64,000 nt of DNA from Bathymodiolus thermophilus thioautotrophic gill symbiont (GCF_003711265.1 NZ_CP024634.1:806001-870000); one strand, 5' to 3'; shown: positions 15,579 to 25,276, counted from the stretch's first letter. Program-made: numbers and translations. Notes: generated by a model not told the origin, from the sequence alone.

Positions 15579-16589
15579 ATGTTTACAATTGAAAACCAGA
15601 TAACTGGCAAAATTTTCAGAACTGATGGCGATAGTGCCATTTTAGAGGATGCATTAATTCATGGCTTAAATTTCCCCTATGGTTGTCAAAAAGGTTTTTG
15701 TGGCAAATGCAAGGCGACGATTATTGAGGGCGAAGTGGGGTACAAAGGTGATGTTCCGAACGGCATTACCCCTGAAGAGGTGGCTGATGGAATGGCGTTA
15801 TTGTGCCAATGTTATGCTAAATCTGATGTGGCTTTGGCGGTTAATGAGTTGGACAGTGTGGCGGATATTGAAGTGAGAACGCTGCCCTGTAAGGTGCAAA
15901 GTATTGAGCGTTTGAATCATGATGTGGTGCAGATATTTTTAAAAATTCCGCACGCTGAATCGTTGCAATATTTGGCGGGGCAGTATATTGATTTAATTCA
16001 TCCTGATTTTGAGCCTCGGGCGTTTTCTATTGCCAGTGCACCGAGTAATGATGGTTTGATAGAGTTGCATGTGCGTTTGGTTGAAGGGGGTAAGTTTACG
16101 CATTTTATTTTCAATCAATTACAGGAAAAATCATTGTTGCAACTAGAAGGACCAAAAGGGGATTTCTTCTTTCGAGAAGACAGTAAAAAACCTGTTATTT
16201 TGATGGCTGGTGGCACAGGGTTTGCCCCGATTAAATCCATTGTTGAGCATGCAATTTCTACTCAACTTAATCGAACGCTTTATATTTATTGGGGGGTGCG
16301 TGACGAGGTGGATTTGTATATGGATTTACCGATGCAGTGGGCGAATGAGAACGATAATATTCATTTTGTGCCAGTGTTGTCACAGCCCAATAAAGATTGG
16401 CAGGGTAGAGCAGGCTTTGTGCATAAAAGCATATTGGCGGATTTTGAAGATTTAACGGGGTATGAAGTGTATGCTTGTGGGTCGCCAGATATGGTAAAGT
16501 CTGCGGCCAAAAGTTTTGTGGAACAAGGCATGATTAAGGATAATTTCTTTTCAGATGCCTTTGTTTTCGCTTTTACAGGGAAAAAATAA
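15579..16589 (+). CDS. 2Fe-2S ferredoxin / FAD / NAD(P) reductase (CDP-6-deoxy-glucoseen-reductase-like)
   Basis: 336 aa. The N-terminal plant-type ferredoxin domain has Cys36, 41, 44 and 76 (GCQKGFCGKC...CQC). An FAD-binding beta barrel with RAFSIAS follows near residue 150, then a nucleotide-binding domain with GGTGFAPIKS near 212. It passes electrons from NAD(P)H through FAD to the cluster. The family includes CDP-6-deoxy-3,4-glucoseen reductase and methane monooxygenase reductase-like proteins; the partner here is unknown. It overlaps the bolA start by one base, suggesting one transcript with the Fe-S-linked BolA protein. Confidence 0.85.
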   Translation: MFTIENQITGKIFRTDGDSAILEDALIHGLNFPYGCQKGFCGKCKATIIEGEVGYKGDVPNGITPEEVADGMALLCQCYAKSDVALAVNELDSVADIEVRTLPCKVQSIERLNHDVVQIFLKIPHAESLQYLAGQYIDLIHPDFEPRAFSIASAPSNDGLIELHVRLVEGGKFTHFIFNQLQEKSLLQLEGPKGDFFFREDSKKPVILMAGGTGFAPIKSIVEHAISTQLNRTLYIYWGVRDEVDLYMDLPMQWANENDNIHFVPVLSQPNKDWQGRAGFVHKSILADFEDLTGYEVYACGSPDMVKSAAKSFVEQGMIKDNFFSDAFVFAFTGKK

Positions 16590-16897
16590 TGAATACTATG
16601 CAACAACACTTAACGGATCAACTGACCACGGCACTGAGTCCAATGCATTTGGAGGTAATTAATGAGTCTAATAACCATTCTGGACCTGCGACTGAGTCAC
16701 ATTTTAAATTGGTGGTGGTGAGTGATTATTTTGCTGATCTTAAATTGATTGACAGACATCGCTTTATCAATCAATTATTCAAAGAAGAGTTAAATCACAT
16801 ACACGCTTTAGCGATGCACACTTATACGCCAAATGAATGGCAAATGAAAAACGGTGCGCCCAATTCTCCACAATGTGCAGGGGGTTCAAAATTTTAA
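16589..16897 (+). CDS. bolA: BolA/IbaG family protein
   Basis: 102 aa with the class-II KH-like BolA fold signature: HSGPATESHFKLVVVSDYF, RHRFINQLF, then HALAMHTYTPNEW with the conserved His. BolA proteins partner with monothiol glutaredoxins in Fe-S trafficking. The start at 16589 is chosen because it directly follows the reductase; an alternative ATG is 9 nt later. It overlaps the start of mltD by 25 nt. Confidence 0.9.
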   Translation: MNTMQQHLTDQLTTALSPMHLEVINESNNHSGPATESHFKLVVVSDYFADLKLIDRHRFINQLFKEELNHIHALAMHTYTPNEWQMKNGAPNSPQCAGGSKF

Positions 16898-18441
16898 AAA
16901 AAATAGCTTTTTTATTGTTATTTATCTTAAGTGCTTGCGAGTCGCAAGAGGCCATTAATGTAGACAAAGAAGTAACCGATGCAGCATTTTGGGCGGAAAT
17001 AGAAGAAATTGACAATCAAGAAACTAAAGCAGATTTATGGCGCTATATTTCTAGCAAACATACGCTAAAAGCACGCAATTCAAAGGATTTATACTGGCAT
17101 ATTAAATGGTTTAAGGACAATCCTGATTATCTTGAACGGGTAACAAAACGAGCTGAGCCGTATTTACACTTAGTAGTTCAAGAGGTAGAGAAGGCGGGTT
17201 TGCCGATTGAAGTGGCATTGTTACCGATTGTTGAGTCGGCTTATTATCCGTTTTCTTATTCACATGGCACGGCTTCAGGTTTGTGGCAATTTATTCCCGG
17301 TACTGGAAAATTATACGGTTTGAAGCAAAATTATTGGGTGGATGAGCGCCGCAGTGTCATTCATTCAACCCGTGCGGCGGTGAGATATTTGAAAAATTTA
17401 CATACCTTGTTTAAGGGCGATTGGTTGTTAGCGCTTGCCAGTTATAATTCTGGGCCAGGTAGGGTGCAAAGAGCGATTAAAAAGAATAAAGCCAAAGGTA
17501 AAAAAGCAGATTTTTGGCACATTTCCTTACCCAAAGAAACCAAAGGCTATGTACCCAGATTGTTAGCGGTGGCAGAGTTGATTAAAAATCCAGGTAAATA
17601 TGGACAAACAATTACTTTTGTTGCCAACCAACCACAAGTTGAATCGGTGCACCTATATTCGCAATTAGACTTGTCGCTTATTGCCCAATGGACAGGATTA
17701 AGTTTAGATCAAATTTACACGCTTAACCCTGATTTGAACCGTTGGGCAACGCCAGATACCACTCATTATGAGTTATTATTGCCTATTGACAAGGTGGCAA
17801 TTTTTAAGCAAGCGCGTGCGAATTATCCCAAGAAAAAACAGTTAAATTATAAGCGCTATACGGTCAAATCAGGTGACAGCCTCAATAAATTGGCAAAAAA
17901 ATTCAATTCCTCAGTGGCTTATATTAAGAGCATTAACCACTTAAACGGCACAAAAATTCAGCGTGGGCAAAAAATCATCATTCCCATCCCTAAGAAAGCA
18001 GACAATTATTACACCCTGTCTAAAAGTCAACGCAAAATACAGCGATTTAACGCTAAAAAACACGGTAAAAAAGTGACGCACAAGGTTATTAAAGGCGATA
18101 GTTTGTGGCTAATATCTACTCGTTATGGCGTGCCTACAGAGAGTATTATCAAGTGGAATCATTTGGCCAATGCTACCAAAGAATTAAGAATTGGGCAAAA
18201 ACTCATCATTTGGCAAGTGCCAAAACTTCGAGCATCACAACTAGAAAATATTACCAAAATCGGCGTAAATGTCAAAAGAACGATTGTTTATCGTGTGAGA
18301 AAAGGCGATAATTTATCACGCATTGCACATAAATTTGGTGTGCTTGTGTCGCAGTTGCGCAAGTGGAATAAATTGTCTGCCAAAAAGCCATTAAAAATTG
18401 GCAAAAAACTTAAAATTATTAAACCCATAGTGAAACCATGA
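16873..18441 (+). CDS. mltD: Membrane-bound lytic transglycosylase D
   Basis: About 522 aa from ATG 16873. A lipoprotein signal ends LFILSAC (Cys22). The SLT domain has catalytic Glu121 in LPIVESAYYP, followed by GLWQFIPGTG. Three LysM domains follow at roughly 332, 406 and 474 (YTVKSGDSL, HKVIKGDSL, YRVRKGDNL). It cleaves peptidoglycan glycan strands, anchored to the outer membrane. The start is uncertain: the ATG lies within bolA without a ribosome site, whereas AGGGGG at 16879-16884 would suit an ATT start at 16891. Confidence 0.92.
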   Translation: MCRGFKILKKIAFLLLFILSACESQEAINVDKEVTDAAFWAEIEEIDNQETKADLWRYISSKHTLKARNSKDLYWHIKWFKDNPDYLERVTKRAEPYLHLVVQEVEKAGLPIEVALLPIVESAYYPFSYSHGTASGLWQFIPGTGKLYGLKQNYWVDERRSVIHSTRAAVRYLKNLHTLFKGDWLLALASYNSGPGRVQRAIKKNKAKGKKADFWHISLPKETKGYVPRLLAVAELIKNPGKYGQTITFVANQPQVESVHLYSQLDLSLIAQWTGLSLDQIYTLNPDLNRWATPDTTHYELLLPIDKVAIFKQARANYPKKKQLNYKRYTVKSGDSLNKLAKKFNSSVAYIKSINHLNGTKIQRGQKIIIPIPKKADNYYTLSKSQRKIQRFNAKKHGKKVTHKVIKGDSLWLISTRYGVPTESIIKWNHLANATKELRIGQKLIIWQVPKLRASQLENITKIGVNVKRTIVYRVRKGDNLSRIAHKFGVLVSQLRKWNKLSAKKPLKIGKKLKIIKPIVKP

Positions 18442-19133
18442 ATCAATTACCTGTTAATAAAATTATCTTTGCCAGCTTTGCCTTTGTCTTAATGAATTGG
18501 AGAAAGATTGTTGAAATATCAATCTTGCCATTGTTGTTGTCGTTGCCGTTATTGACTTTGTCTGCTGAAATTATTGATTTTCTCAATATTTTCACGGAAA
18601 AAAGTGCGGTAAAAACTGAAGATATTCAGCTTCCTAGTGGCATTGTTGCTTATGCATTGTTGTCCTTATGTGGACATATTAGCTTGTCAATTAATATGTA
18701 TCGATTGGTGATTTTTGGTGCTGACAGTGTGTCGTGGATGCCGATTTTTAAGTTGCGGCAAATTGTTGGTTTTCTTGGGCTAACTTTTTTTATTAATTTG
18801 GTAACAGGTCTGCCATTGTTGTTCGCTGATCTTATGTGGATACATCTTGCGGTTTCTTTTTTCCTTGTCCCGATTTCATTAAATTTTATTAATATTGCCA
18901 CCGACCAATCTTTGAAATTTAAGTGGGAAATAAGTGTTATTACACAAGTGAATTTATTCTTTTTACAGATTTTATTGCCGTTGTTAAGTGCAATGGCGAT
19001 AAATTTCTTAATATCCAGTACCGGATTACCGGATATAATTAGCTGGATAGTTAAAGTGATTGTTTTTTATTGGACATTAATTAATTTAGCGTTGTGTTAT
19101 CAGTTAATCACTCAGTCGAATACTTCAAAGTAA
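18438..19133 (+). CDS. Polytopic membrane protein of unknown function
   Basis: 231 aa with about five or six hydrophobic helices (for example VEISILPLLLSLPLLTL, VGFLGLTFFINLVTGLPLLF, LFFLQILLPLLSAMAINFL). The ATG overlaps the mltD stop by 4 nt. No motif is recognised. Its 3' end overlaps the convergent ftsQ gene by 26 bp. Confidence 0.7.
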   Translation: MNQLPVNKIIFASFAFVLMNWRKIVEISILPLLLSLPLLTLSAEIIDFLNIFTEKSAVKTEDIQLPSGIVAYALLSLCGHISLSINMYRLVIFGADSVSWMPIFKLRQIVGFLGLTFFINLVTGLPLLFADLMWIHLAVSFFLVPISLNFINIATDQSLKFKWEISVITQVNLFFLQILLPLLSAMAINFLISSTGLPDIISWIVKVIVFYWTLINLALCYQLITQSNTSK

Positions 19134-19866
19134 AGCCTTTTGGGTAGCGCATATCAAAGGTGGCTTGGTTTAATTTCTTGCGTGATATTTTCTTTTTAAG
19201 TTCTTGGTAAACTTTTAGAAAGCGTGCTAACCGTTGCTGTTGCTGTTGGTATCCTAAAATGACCGTGACATTGGGTTCAAATGTGAGTCGCTCAATGTGT
19301 GTTTTAGTGAATGATTTAATGGGTATTTTCTTTGTTATTTTTTGGTATTCTTGATAGTTTTGATAAAGTTGAGAAACGGTTTTTTGGTCTATTTTGGTGC
19401 GTGCTAATACGGCATCAGAAACAGTCATTTCCTTAGGTATAAACAGCGTGCCATTTTTGGATATATATCCTGTGCAATTGGGCTCGTCGTTTGTCTTGCA
19501 GTCTATATTTTCCCAACGCATGGCGATTTGTCGGGCATCAATGTTAATTTTAATGCGGTTAAAAAATAATGGCTCGGCGGTGATGGATACTTTGGCAATC
19601 CATGGTTGATTTTCTAATGCTTGTTGAATTTCATTGGTGTTGAGTTGGTATTCGTTTTTAATCAATGGGTGTATGATTTTTTCCAGCATGATTTGGGTCA
19701 TGGGCAATTCGGTGTCAATGTGCCATTTAATTTCTGCTTTGAGAAAACCTGTGTCAATGATGGTTTTGGCGCCCCATGCCCCAAGACTTAGCAGAATAAG
19801 AAAAGCGCAGATTTTGGCAAGGAACTTAAGTCGCTTGGTTGATAATTTTTTGCGTTTTCTAATCAT
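19108..19866 (-). CDS. ftsQ: Cell division protein FtsQ
   Basis: 252 aa. A basic cytoplasmic N-terminus and one membrane helix at about 16-37 are followed by a POTRA domain and an FtsQ domain (LENQPWIAKVSITAEPLFFNRIKI, MRWENIDCK, ISKNGTLF). It links early and late divisome proteins (with FtsB, encoded at 24564-24872). It overlaps ddl by 8 bp as in dcw clusters, but ftsA/ftsZ do not follow here, so the cluster is split. Confidence 0.9.
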   Translation of the reverse strand: MIRKRKKLSTKRLKFLAKICAFLILLSLGAWGAKTIIDTGFLKAEIKWHIDTELPMTQIMLEKIIHPLIKNEYQLNTNEIQQALENQPWIAKVSITAEPLFFNRIKINIDARQIAMRWENIDCKTNDEPNCTGYISKNGTLFIPKEMTVSDAVLARTKIDQKTVSQLYQNYQEYQKITKKIPIKSFTKTHIERLTFEPNVTVILGYQQQQQRLARFLKVYQELKKKISRKKLNQATFDMRYPKGFTLKYSTE

Positions 19867-20776
19867 TGATAATTTTTAAAACCAGTTGCTTGAAACTTAG
19901 TCCAATTGCCTTGGCAGCCATTGGTACTAACGAGTGAGAGGTCATACCCGGTACGGTGTTAATTTCTAATAAATAAGGACTGTTGTTTTTGTCTACAATG
20001 AAATCAATTCGCCCCCAAGTCTTGGCATTCATGACAGTAAATGCCTGCATGGCAATTGCTTGTAGTTGTTGTTCATCTGTATTTGACAGTCCACATGGGT
20101 GGAAATATTGGGTGTCATTAGCATGATATTTTGATTCATAGTCATAAAATTTACGCTCTGTTTTAATTTGAATAACCGGTAATGCTTTGCCATTTAGAAT
20201 TGAAACTGTGTATTCATTACCTTCAATCCATTGTTCAACCAATGCAGTATTGTCATATTTAAATGCCAGCGTAAGCGCCTTTTCTAGGGCATCAATATGA
20301 TTTACTTTGCTAATACCTATACTAGAACCCTCAAGAATCGGCTTAACTGCCCAAGGCAGTGGAAAATCAATCTTAGGTATGTCGCCACCCATTTTAACCA
20401 AAATAGAAGGAGACAGTGGCAAGTTATGTTTTGCCCAAATGGTTTTCGTTGTGGCTTTGTTCATACACTGTTCAGAGGCACTGGCGTTTGAGCCTGTATA
20501 AGCAAGTTGGCGGTTTTCTAATTGCTGTTGAATGTAGCCATCTTCGCCACCACGACCATGTAGAACAATAAAGGCCTTGTCAAATTTTTGCTGCCAAAGT
20601 TGCTCTAAATTATCACCTTGCCAGTCAAATTTAAAGCACTGTATGCCTTGATTTTTTAAAGCCTCATAAACGGCATTACCACTGTTTAGAGAAACTTCTC
20701 TTTCGGCTGAATTGCCCCCCATTAATACGGCGACTTTTTGCCATTTTAAAGGCTTGGCAGGTGTTTGAATTTGCAT
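19859..20776 (-). CDS. ddl: D-alanine--D-alanine ligase
   Basis: 305 aa ATP-grasp enzyme. MGGNSAEREVSLNSG at the N-terminus, LHGRGGEDG, EQWIEGNEYTVSIL, and the C-terminal metal site LLEINTVPGMTSHSL are all present. It makes the D-Ala-D-Ala dipeptide for peptidoglycan. A MITE (20855-21016) separates it from murB, so transcription from murC-murB may be interrupted or start anew there. Confidence 0.95.
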   Translation of the reverse strand: MQIQTPAKPLKWQKVAVLMGGNSAEREVSLNSGNAVYEALKNQGIQCFKFDWQGDNLEQLWQQKFDKAFIVLHGRGGEDGYIQQQLENRQLAYTGSNASASEQCMNKATTKTIWAKHNLPLSPSILVKMGGDIPKIDFPLPWAVKPILEGSSIGISKVNHIDALEKALTLAFKYDNTALVEQWIEGNEYTVSILNGKALPVIQIKTERKFYDYESKYHANDTQYFHPCGLSNTDEQQLQAIAMQAFTVMNAKTWGRIDFIVDKNNSPYLLEINTVPGMTSHSLVPMAAKAIGLSFKQLVLKIIND

Positions 20777-20854
20777 AGGTGGTTGATTGTCCTTAAGTGT
20801 GTTTCATTATATTGGTCATTTTCTAATGTTTTTTTGTTGTTCTTATTTTAATAT

Positions 20855-21016
20855 GAGACCTTTGCATAAATATGGATGATTAGCAAAATTCAATTTTTGT
20901 CCACTTGGTAATTTTCTTAAATTTTGTCCTGGCAGGGCTAAGGCTAGGTTTAAAAAAATTACCAAGTGGGTGAAAAGTGGATTCTTGATGATTATTTATA
21001 TTTATGCAAAGGTCTC
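20855..21016. mobile_element. MITE between murB and ddl, with 5-bp target duplication
   Basis: Element GAGACC...GGTCTC of 162 bp, flanked on both sides by AATAT (20850-20854 and 21017-21021). Arms contain CCACTTGGTAATTTT and AAAATTACCAAGTGG, so the transcript would fold into one long hairpin. Confidence 0.9.
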
Positions 21017-21104
21017 AATATGGTGCAATGGCATTCAACCGTATTATCTGGGCACAGTAATGCAGTTAACAAAACGCCTGCGTTTACCATGGGCGTTCTT
21101 TTGT

Positions 21105-21941
21105 CTAGCCTATTATGACCACTTCGGTTTCCAGGTCAATATTAAAGTTAGATTTTACAGTTTGTTGAATGTGTGTAATCAAGCGTTCAATGTCGCTCGC
21201 TGTGGCGTTGCCTTGATTGATAATAAAATTGGCGTGCTTGTCCGAGACACAGGCATTGCCAATGCAAAAACCTTTTAAATGACTTTCTTGGATGAGTTTT
21301 GCAGCGTGATGATTGGGTGGATTTTTAAAGACACTGCCGCAACTTGGCAATCCAATGGGTTGTAAATCATTGCGTTTTTTAAGCAAAGCCTTGATGTCTT
21401 GTGGTTTATCTGTTTGTGCCAATCTCAAATTTGCCCCAATAAAAATCTCATTTTGATAATGAGGCGTTACTTGTCGATAAGCAACATCAAACTCGGCAAC
21501 ATTACGCTTAAACACCTTACCTACTGTATTAATGGTGGCAACAGAATCAACCATAGACCAAAAATCCGAGCTAAATGCACCCGCATTCATTGCCAATGCA
21601 CCGCCGACATTACCGGGAATAGCACTCAAAAATTCAGCGCCGTTTAGCTCTTGAGATTGGCAAAAACGAGCCAATTTTGCCAGCGTCACTCCTGCTCCTG
21701 CTTGAATAATATTGTTTGTTATATTCAGTTGATTAAGTTGAGTGAGTTTAATGGCAACCCCTGCAAAGCCTTGGTCACGAACCAGTAAATTACTGCCCAA
21801 TCCTAACATAAAGATGGGTTTTTGGTTGTTTTTTAAAAAATGAGACAAGTCATCAAGGGTGTGGGGGGTAAAGAAATCTTGCACCACGCCGCCTGCTCTG
21901 AGTGAGCAGTGTTTGCTCATCGGCTCATTATGACTTAGCAT
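21105..21941 (-). CDS. murB: UDP-N-acetylenolpyruvoylglucosamine reductase
   Basis: 278 aa. FAD-binding motifs LGLGSNLLVRDQGF and IPGNVGGALAMNAGAF, and the active-site region LPSCGSVFKNP. It reduces enolpyruvyl-UDP-GlcNAc to UDP-MurNAc with NADPH. It overlaps murC by 14 bp. It is the short form without a long C-terminal extension. Confidence 0.95.
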   Translation of the reverse strand: MLSHNEPMSKHCSLRAGGVVQDFFTPHTLDDLSHFLKNNQKPIFMLGLGSNLLVRDQGFAGVAIKLTQLNQLNITNNIIQAGAGVTLAKLARFCQSQELNGAEFLSAIPGNVGGALAMNAGAFSSDFWSMVDSVATINTVGKVFKRNVAEFDVAYRQVTPHYQNEIFIGANLRLAQTDKPQDIKALLKKRNDLQPIGLPSCGSVFKNPPNHHAAKLIQESHLKGFCIGNACVSDKHANFIINQGNATASDIERLITHIQQTVKSNFNIDLETEVVIIG

Positions 21942-23337
21942 TGATTAGCAACCCAATTAAAGTATGAATGTCGCCAGCACCAAGCGTTAGCACCACATCT
22001 CCGTTTTTAACAATATTGGGTAATATTTTTAGTGCTTCATCGGTACTCTTAACTACGATTGGGTCTAATGTGCAGCGTTGGCGAATACTGTTTGCCAGTG
22101 TGCTGGAATTGATATTGGCAATGGGTTGTTCGTTGGCAGGATAAATATCAAGCAAAATCAGCGCATCCACTGTGGACAGGGCATGTGAAAAATCATCAAA
22201 CAAATCGCGCGTGCGTGTGTAGCGATGTGGTTGGAAAATAACCACCAAGCGTTTGTTTTGATAAGTATTTCTCAGGCTTTCAAATACCGCCATAATTTCA
22301 TTCGGATGATGGCCATAATCATCAAATAAAATCACTGATTGATTGCCAATCGTTAGAGTGCCGTGATAATCAAGACGGCGCTCAACCCCTTTGAAACTTT
22401 TTAGCGCTTGCTGGATAATGTTAATATTAATATCCAATTCACAAGCCACGCCAATGGCTGCCAAAGTGTTAAGTATGTTGTGCTTACCAATAAGATTCAG
22501 TTCAATTTTAAAAGATTGTTTTTTGGGAGTGTGAATAACTTCGAAGCACATTTTTCTATCGGTTTGACTGATGTTATTTGCTTGGACATCAACCCCATTA
22601 GAGAAACCAAAAGTAACCAAAGGGCGGTGAATGCTATTGAGTATTTTTTTGACACCAGCGTCATCGCCACATAAGACACAAACGCCATAAAAAGGCAGAT
22701 TGGAAGTGAAACTAACAAAAGCATCGGTGAGTTTTTTATAATCATTGTCATAAGTACTCATATGGTCTTGGTCGATATTGGTAATGACGCTCAACATCGG
22801 TTGTAGGAGCAAAAAAGATGCATCAGATTCATCGGCTTCGGCTATCAAGTAATCGCTTTCCCCCAGTTTTGCATTGATGCCGTTAGAATTCAAAATACCG
22901 CCGATAATATAAGTTGGATCAAGTTTGGCAGTATGTAAAATATGGGCAATTAAACTGGTGGTAGTGGTTTTTCCGTGTGTGCCTGCCACTGCAATGCCAA
23001 AGCGAAAACGCATAATTTCTGCCAACATTTCTGCTCTAGGAACAACGGGAATGTTGGTGTCGTGAGCCTTGATGAGTTCTGGATTTTTTCCATTAATCGC
23101 ACTGGAAACAACCACCACATCGGCATTTTTTACATTGTCTTGATGGTGTGTGGTAAAAATCTCACAGCCTAATTTTTGTAAGCGTTCAGTAACAGAACTT
23201 TGATTAAGGTCTGATCCTGAAATTTGATAACCAAGATTGTGCAACACCTCGGCAATACCACTCATACCTGAACCACCAATGCCAATAAAATGAATGTGTT
23301 TGATTCTAAAATTGGAGATATGGCGTAAATTGTTCAT
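21928..23337 (-). CDS. murC: UDP-N-acetylmuramate--L-alanine ligase
   Basis: 469 aa. IHFIGIGGSGMSGIAEVL near residue 15 is the UDP-binding site and GTHGKTTTTSLIAH is the ATP P-loop; FDDYGHHPNEI is also present. It adds the first amino acid of the peptidoglycan stem. Its start overlaps the ispF stop by 4 bp, an unusual joining of isoprenoid and cell-wall genes in one transcript. Confidence 0.96.
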   Translation of the reverse strand: MNNLRHISNFRIKHIHFIGIGGSGMSGIAEVLHNLGYQISGSDLNQSSVTERLQKLGCEIFTTHHQDNVKNADVVVVSSAINGKNPELIKAHDTNIPVVPRAEMLAEIMRFRFGIAVAGTHGKTTTTSLIAHILHTAKLDPTYIIGGILNSNGINAKLGESDYLIAEADESDASFLLLQPMLSVITNIDQDHMSTYDNDYKKLTDAFVSFTSNLPFYGVCVLCGDDAGVKKILNSIHRPLVTFGFSNGVDVQANNISQTDRKMCFEVIHTPKKQSFKIELNLIGKHNILNTLAAIGVACELDININIIQQALKSFKGVERRLDYHGTLTIGNQSVILFDDYGHHPNEIMAVFESLRNTYQNKRLVVIFQPHRYTRTRDLFDDFSHALSTVDALILLDIYPANEQPIANINSSTLANSIRQRCTLDPIVVKSTDEALKILPNIVKNGDVVLTLGAGDIHTLIGLLINAKS

Positions 23338-23804
23338 ATTTTTGCAACGCTGATAATGCTGAATGCCTGAATACCTTCACCTCTGCCGAAAGCCGTCAAA
23401 CCTTCGCCTGTGGTAGCAGTGATGCCAATATCGTTGGGTTGAGTGTGGGTTAAATGGGCGATATTGGCTTTGAGTTGTTCAATTTTTGGGGTAATTTTAG
23501 GCACCAAACATTCAATGGCAATGGCAATATGGATAATTTTCCAATCGCCCAAATCATGCAATGCCAATTTTAAATATTGCGCACTATCAGTAATGCCTTG
23601 TTGGCAAAGTTCATCAGCTTTAGCGCCCAATACATTCACCCCAGTGACAGAAGAAATGGCGTTGGTGATTGAATGCAAAATGACATCCGCATCACTGTTG
23701 CCTTTTAATCCCTGAGGGTGGTCAAATACAATGCCACCTAAGATCAATGGCTTATTTTTGATATCAAAAGCGTGGGAATCTTGCCCCAGTCCAGTTTTAG
23801 TCAT
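23334..23804 (-). CDS. ispF: 2-C-methyl-D-erythritol 2,4-cyclodiphosphate synthase
   Basis: 156 aa. Metal ligands Asp and His in GLGQDSHAF and HSITNAI; the conserved NPHSDADV-like region appears as GNSDADVILH, and TTGEGLTAFGRGEGI is at the C-terminus. It is a MEP-pathway enzyme of isoprenoid synthesis. It overlaps ispD by 8 bp, the common ispDF pairing. Confidence 0.95.
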   Translation of the reverse strand: MTKTGLGQDSHAFDIKNKPLILGGIVFDHPQGLKGNSDADVILHSITNAISSVTGVNVLGAKADELCQQGITDSAQYLKLALHDLGDWKIIHIAIAIECLVPKITPKIEQLKANIAHLTHTQPNDIGITATTGEGLTAFGRGEGIQAFSIISVAKI

Positions 23805-24495
23805 GGCTTTTAAGATAAAAGTTAGCCAGTTCCAAATCTTCTGGTGTGGTTATTTTCAGATTGCTTTTACTGGCAGAAATTAAGACAGATTCTAAACCCA
23901 AATGTTCCATACTACTGGCTTCATCGGTAATCATTAAATTATTTTTTATCACATTCTCTAAGGCCTTGGATAATACGCCAAAGCGATACATCTGGGGTGT
24001 TTGTGCCTGCCAAAGTTTAGACCTATCCAAAGTGCCTTCAACGATATTCCCACGAGATTGCTTGATTGTATCCACCACCTGAGTCGCCAACAAACCGCCG
24101 ACAGGGTTGTCTTTAAGTTGCTCAATTAATTTTATTACCTCATTGGCTTTAATACAAGGTCTAGCGGCATCATGCACCAGTACCCAATCCTCATCTTGGG
24201 CAAAAGGACGCAAAACATTAAGTGCCGAAATAACCGAATGAAAGCGTTGTTCACCACCAACAGCAGTTGCCAACAGTTTTGTGTGATTTGCAAAAGTTGA
24301 TTTTTTAAATTCTGTATCATTCTGCGCAATAGCCACCACGCAAGCCTTAATTTGCGTCATACCTAACAAAGTCTCTAATACCTGATCAAGCACGCTTAAA
24401 CCGTTTTCCAACTTCAAGTATTGTTTGGGTTTTTCAGCATTCATCCGCACACCAATACCACTGGCGGGGACAATAAGAAAACATTGATCAGTCAT
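23797..24495 (-). CDS. ispD: 2-C-methyl-D-erythritol 4-phosphate cytidylyltransferase
   Basis: The start is taken at ATG 24495 (MTDQCFLIVPASGIGVRM), which begins at the family's conserved CTP-binding loop; the frame is open to 24525. 232 aa. PKQYL, VHDAARPCIK, TQTPQ-like AQTPQMYRF and TDEASSMEHLG are all present. It couples CTP to MEP. It sits between ftsB and ispF as in many gammaproteobacteria. Confidence 0.94.
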   Translation of the reverse strand: MTDQCFLIVPASGIGVRMNAEKPKQYLKLENGLSVLDQVLETLLGMTQIKACVVAIAQNDTEFKKSTFANHTKLLATAVGGEQRFHSVISALNVLRPFAQDEDWVLVHDAARPCIKANEVIKLIEQLKDNPVGGLLATQVVDTIKQSRGNIVEGTLDRSKLWQAQTPQMYRFGVLSKALENVIKNNLMITDEASSMEHLGLESVLISASKSNLKITTPEDLELANFYLKSHD

Positions 24496-24542
24496 GCTCA
24501 AAATTATACCTATAAATTTTTCCAATAAGCACAGCTTATGTT

Positions 24543-24564
24543 ATGCCATTTTCAAAAATGGCAT
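24543..24564. repeat. Perfect palindrome between ftsB and ispD (second repeat family)
   Basis: Ten-base arms ATGCCATTTT and AAAATGGCAT around CA. The last base belongs to the ftsB stop. There is no U-tract on either strand, so it is not a classical terminator; the same core recurs elsewhere in the window. Confidence 0.7.
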
Positions 24565-24872
24565 TATGGTAATTTGGTAATTTGGTAGTAGCGTTCACTT
24601 GGTTTAATTAGACCAAACCGGTAGCGGGCTTGGGATTCTAAGATTTCCATATCAACTGCGTTTTTTGCTTGTAATTCGAGGATTTTTATTGTATTTTGTT
24701 GTTTTAATAATTGATTGATTTTCTCATTTTTGTCAATCATGGCTTGCTTTTCCAATAACGAAGATGGAAATTGATTGATTAAAAAATTTTGACGGATTAG
24801 GATTAACAATATAGCGGCAAGCATAAGGGTGATCCAGTATCGATAGACAAAGTCAAAGTTTTTTTTAATCAT
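24564..24872 (-). CDS. ftsB: Cell division protein FtsB
   Basis: 102 aa. One N-terminal membrane helix (WITLMLAAILLILIRQNFLI) is followed by a heptad coiled coil (KNEKINQLLKQQNTIKIL) and a conserved end LIKPSERYYQI, like the family's RPGE-Y-I motif. It forms the FtsQ-B-L subcomplex. It overlaps the RDD gene by 4 bp. Confidence 0.9.
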   Translation of the reverse strand: MIKKNFDFVYRYWITLMLAAILLILIRQNFLINQFPSSLLEKQAMIDKNEKINQLLKQQNTIKILELQAKNAVDMEILESQARYRFGLIKPSERYYQITKLP

Positions 24873-25276
24873 AAGTCTTTTATTAATTTTGTGTTTGAAA
24901 GACGGTCGTGTAAGGCAAGATTGTCTTTGTTGAATAATTGATAAACAAAGCCAAGTCCTAGCGTTGAAAATGACACAATGGATAAGACAAAACGAATGAG
25001 CGCCTGTTGATGGGTGATATTTTTGTTGTTATTTTGCACGATATGGAATTTCCAGGCTTTCATGCCAAGGGTTTGTCTGCCTTTAACCCATGACCAAGCA
25101 AAATAAAAATAACTGGTTAATAAATACACTAAAAACATCCAGCCATTTACTTGCGCTTGTTTTTCAAAAAATATAATAAGCAGAATGCCGACAATAAAAA
25201 ATGCCAACGAAAAAGCTAAGAAAACATCATAAGTAATGGCGCCCAATCTGCGCAATAAAGAGACATTTGATTTCAT
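24869..25276 (-). CDS. RDD-family membrane protein
   Basis: 135 aa from ATG 25276 (MKSNVSLLRRLGAITYD), chosen because the LLRRLGA-x-xYD motif opens the RDD domain and the ATG overlaps the upstream stop; the frame is open to 25333. Three hydrophobic helices and the GRQTLGMKAWKFHIV box are present. The function of the family is unclear (transport of small solutes or cations has been proposed). Confidence 0.85.
   Translation of the reverse strand: MKSNVSLLRRLGAITYDVFLAFSLAFFIVGILLIIFFEKQAQVNGWMFLVYLLTSYFYFAWSWVKGRQTLGMKAWKFHIVQNNNKNITHQQALIRFVLSIVSFSTLGLGFVYQLFNKDNLALHDRLSNTKLIKDL

Noticed and set aside
24543-24564. Palindrome as an intrinsic terminator between ftsB and ispD
   Set aside because: No U-tract on either strand; it belongs to a dispersed repeat family.
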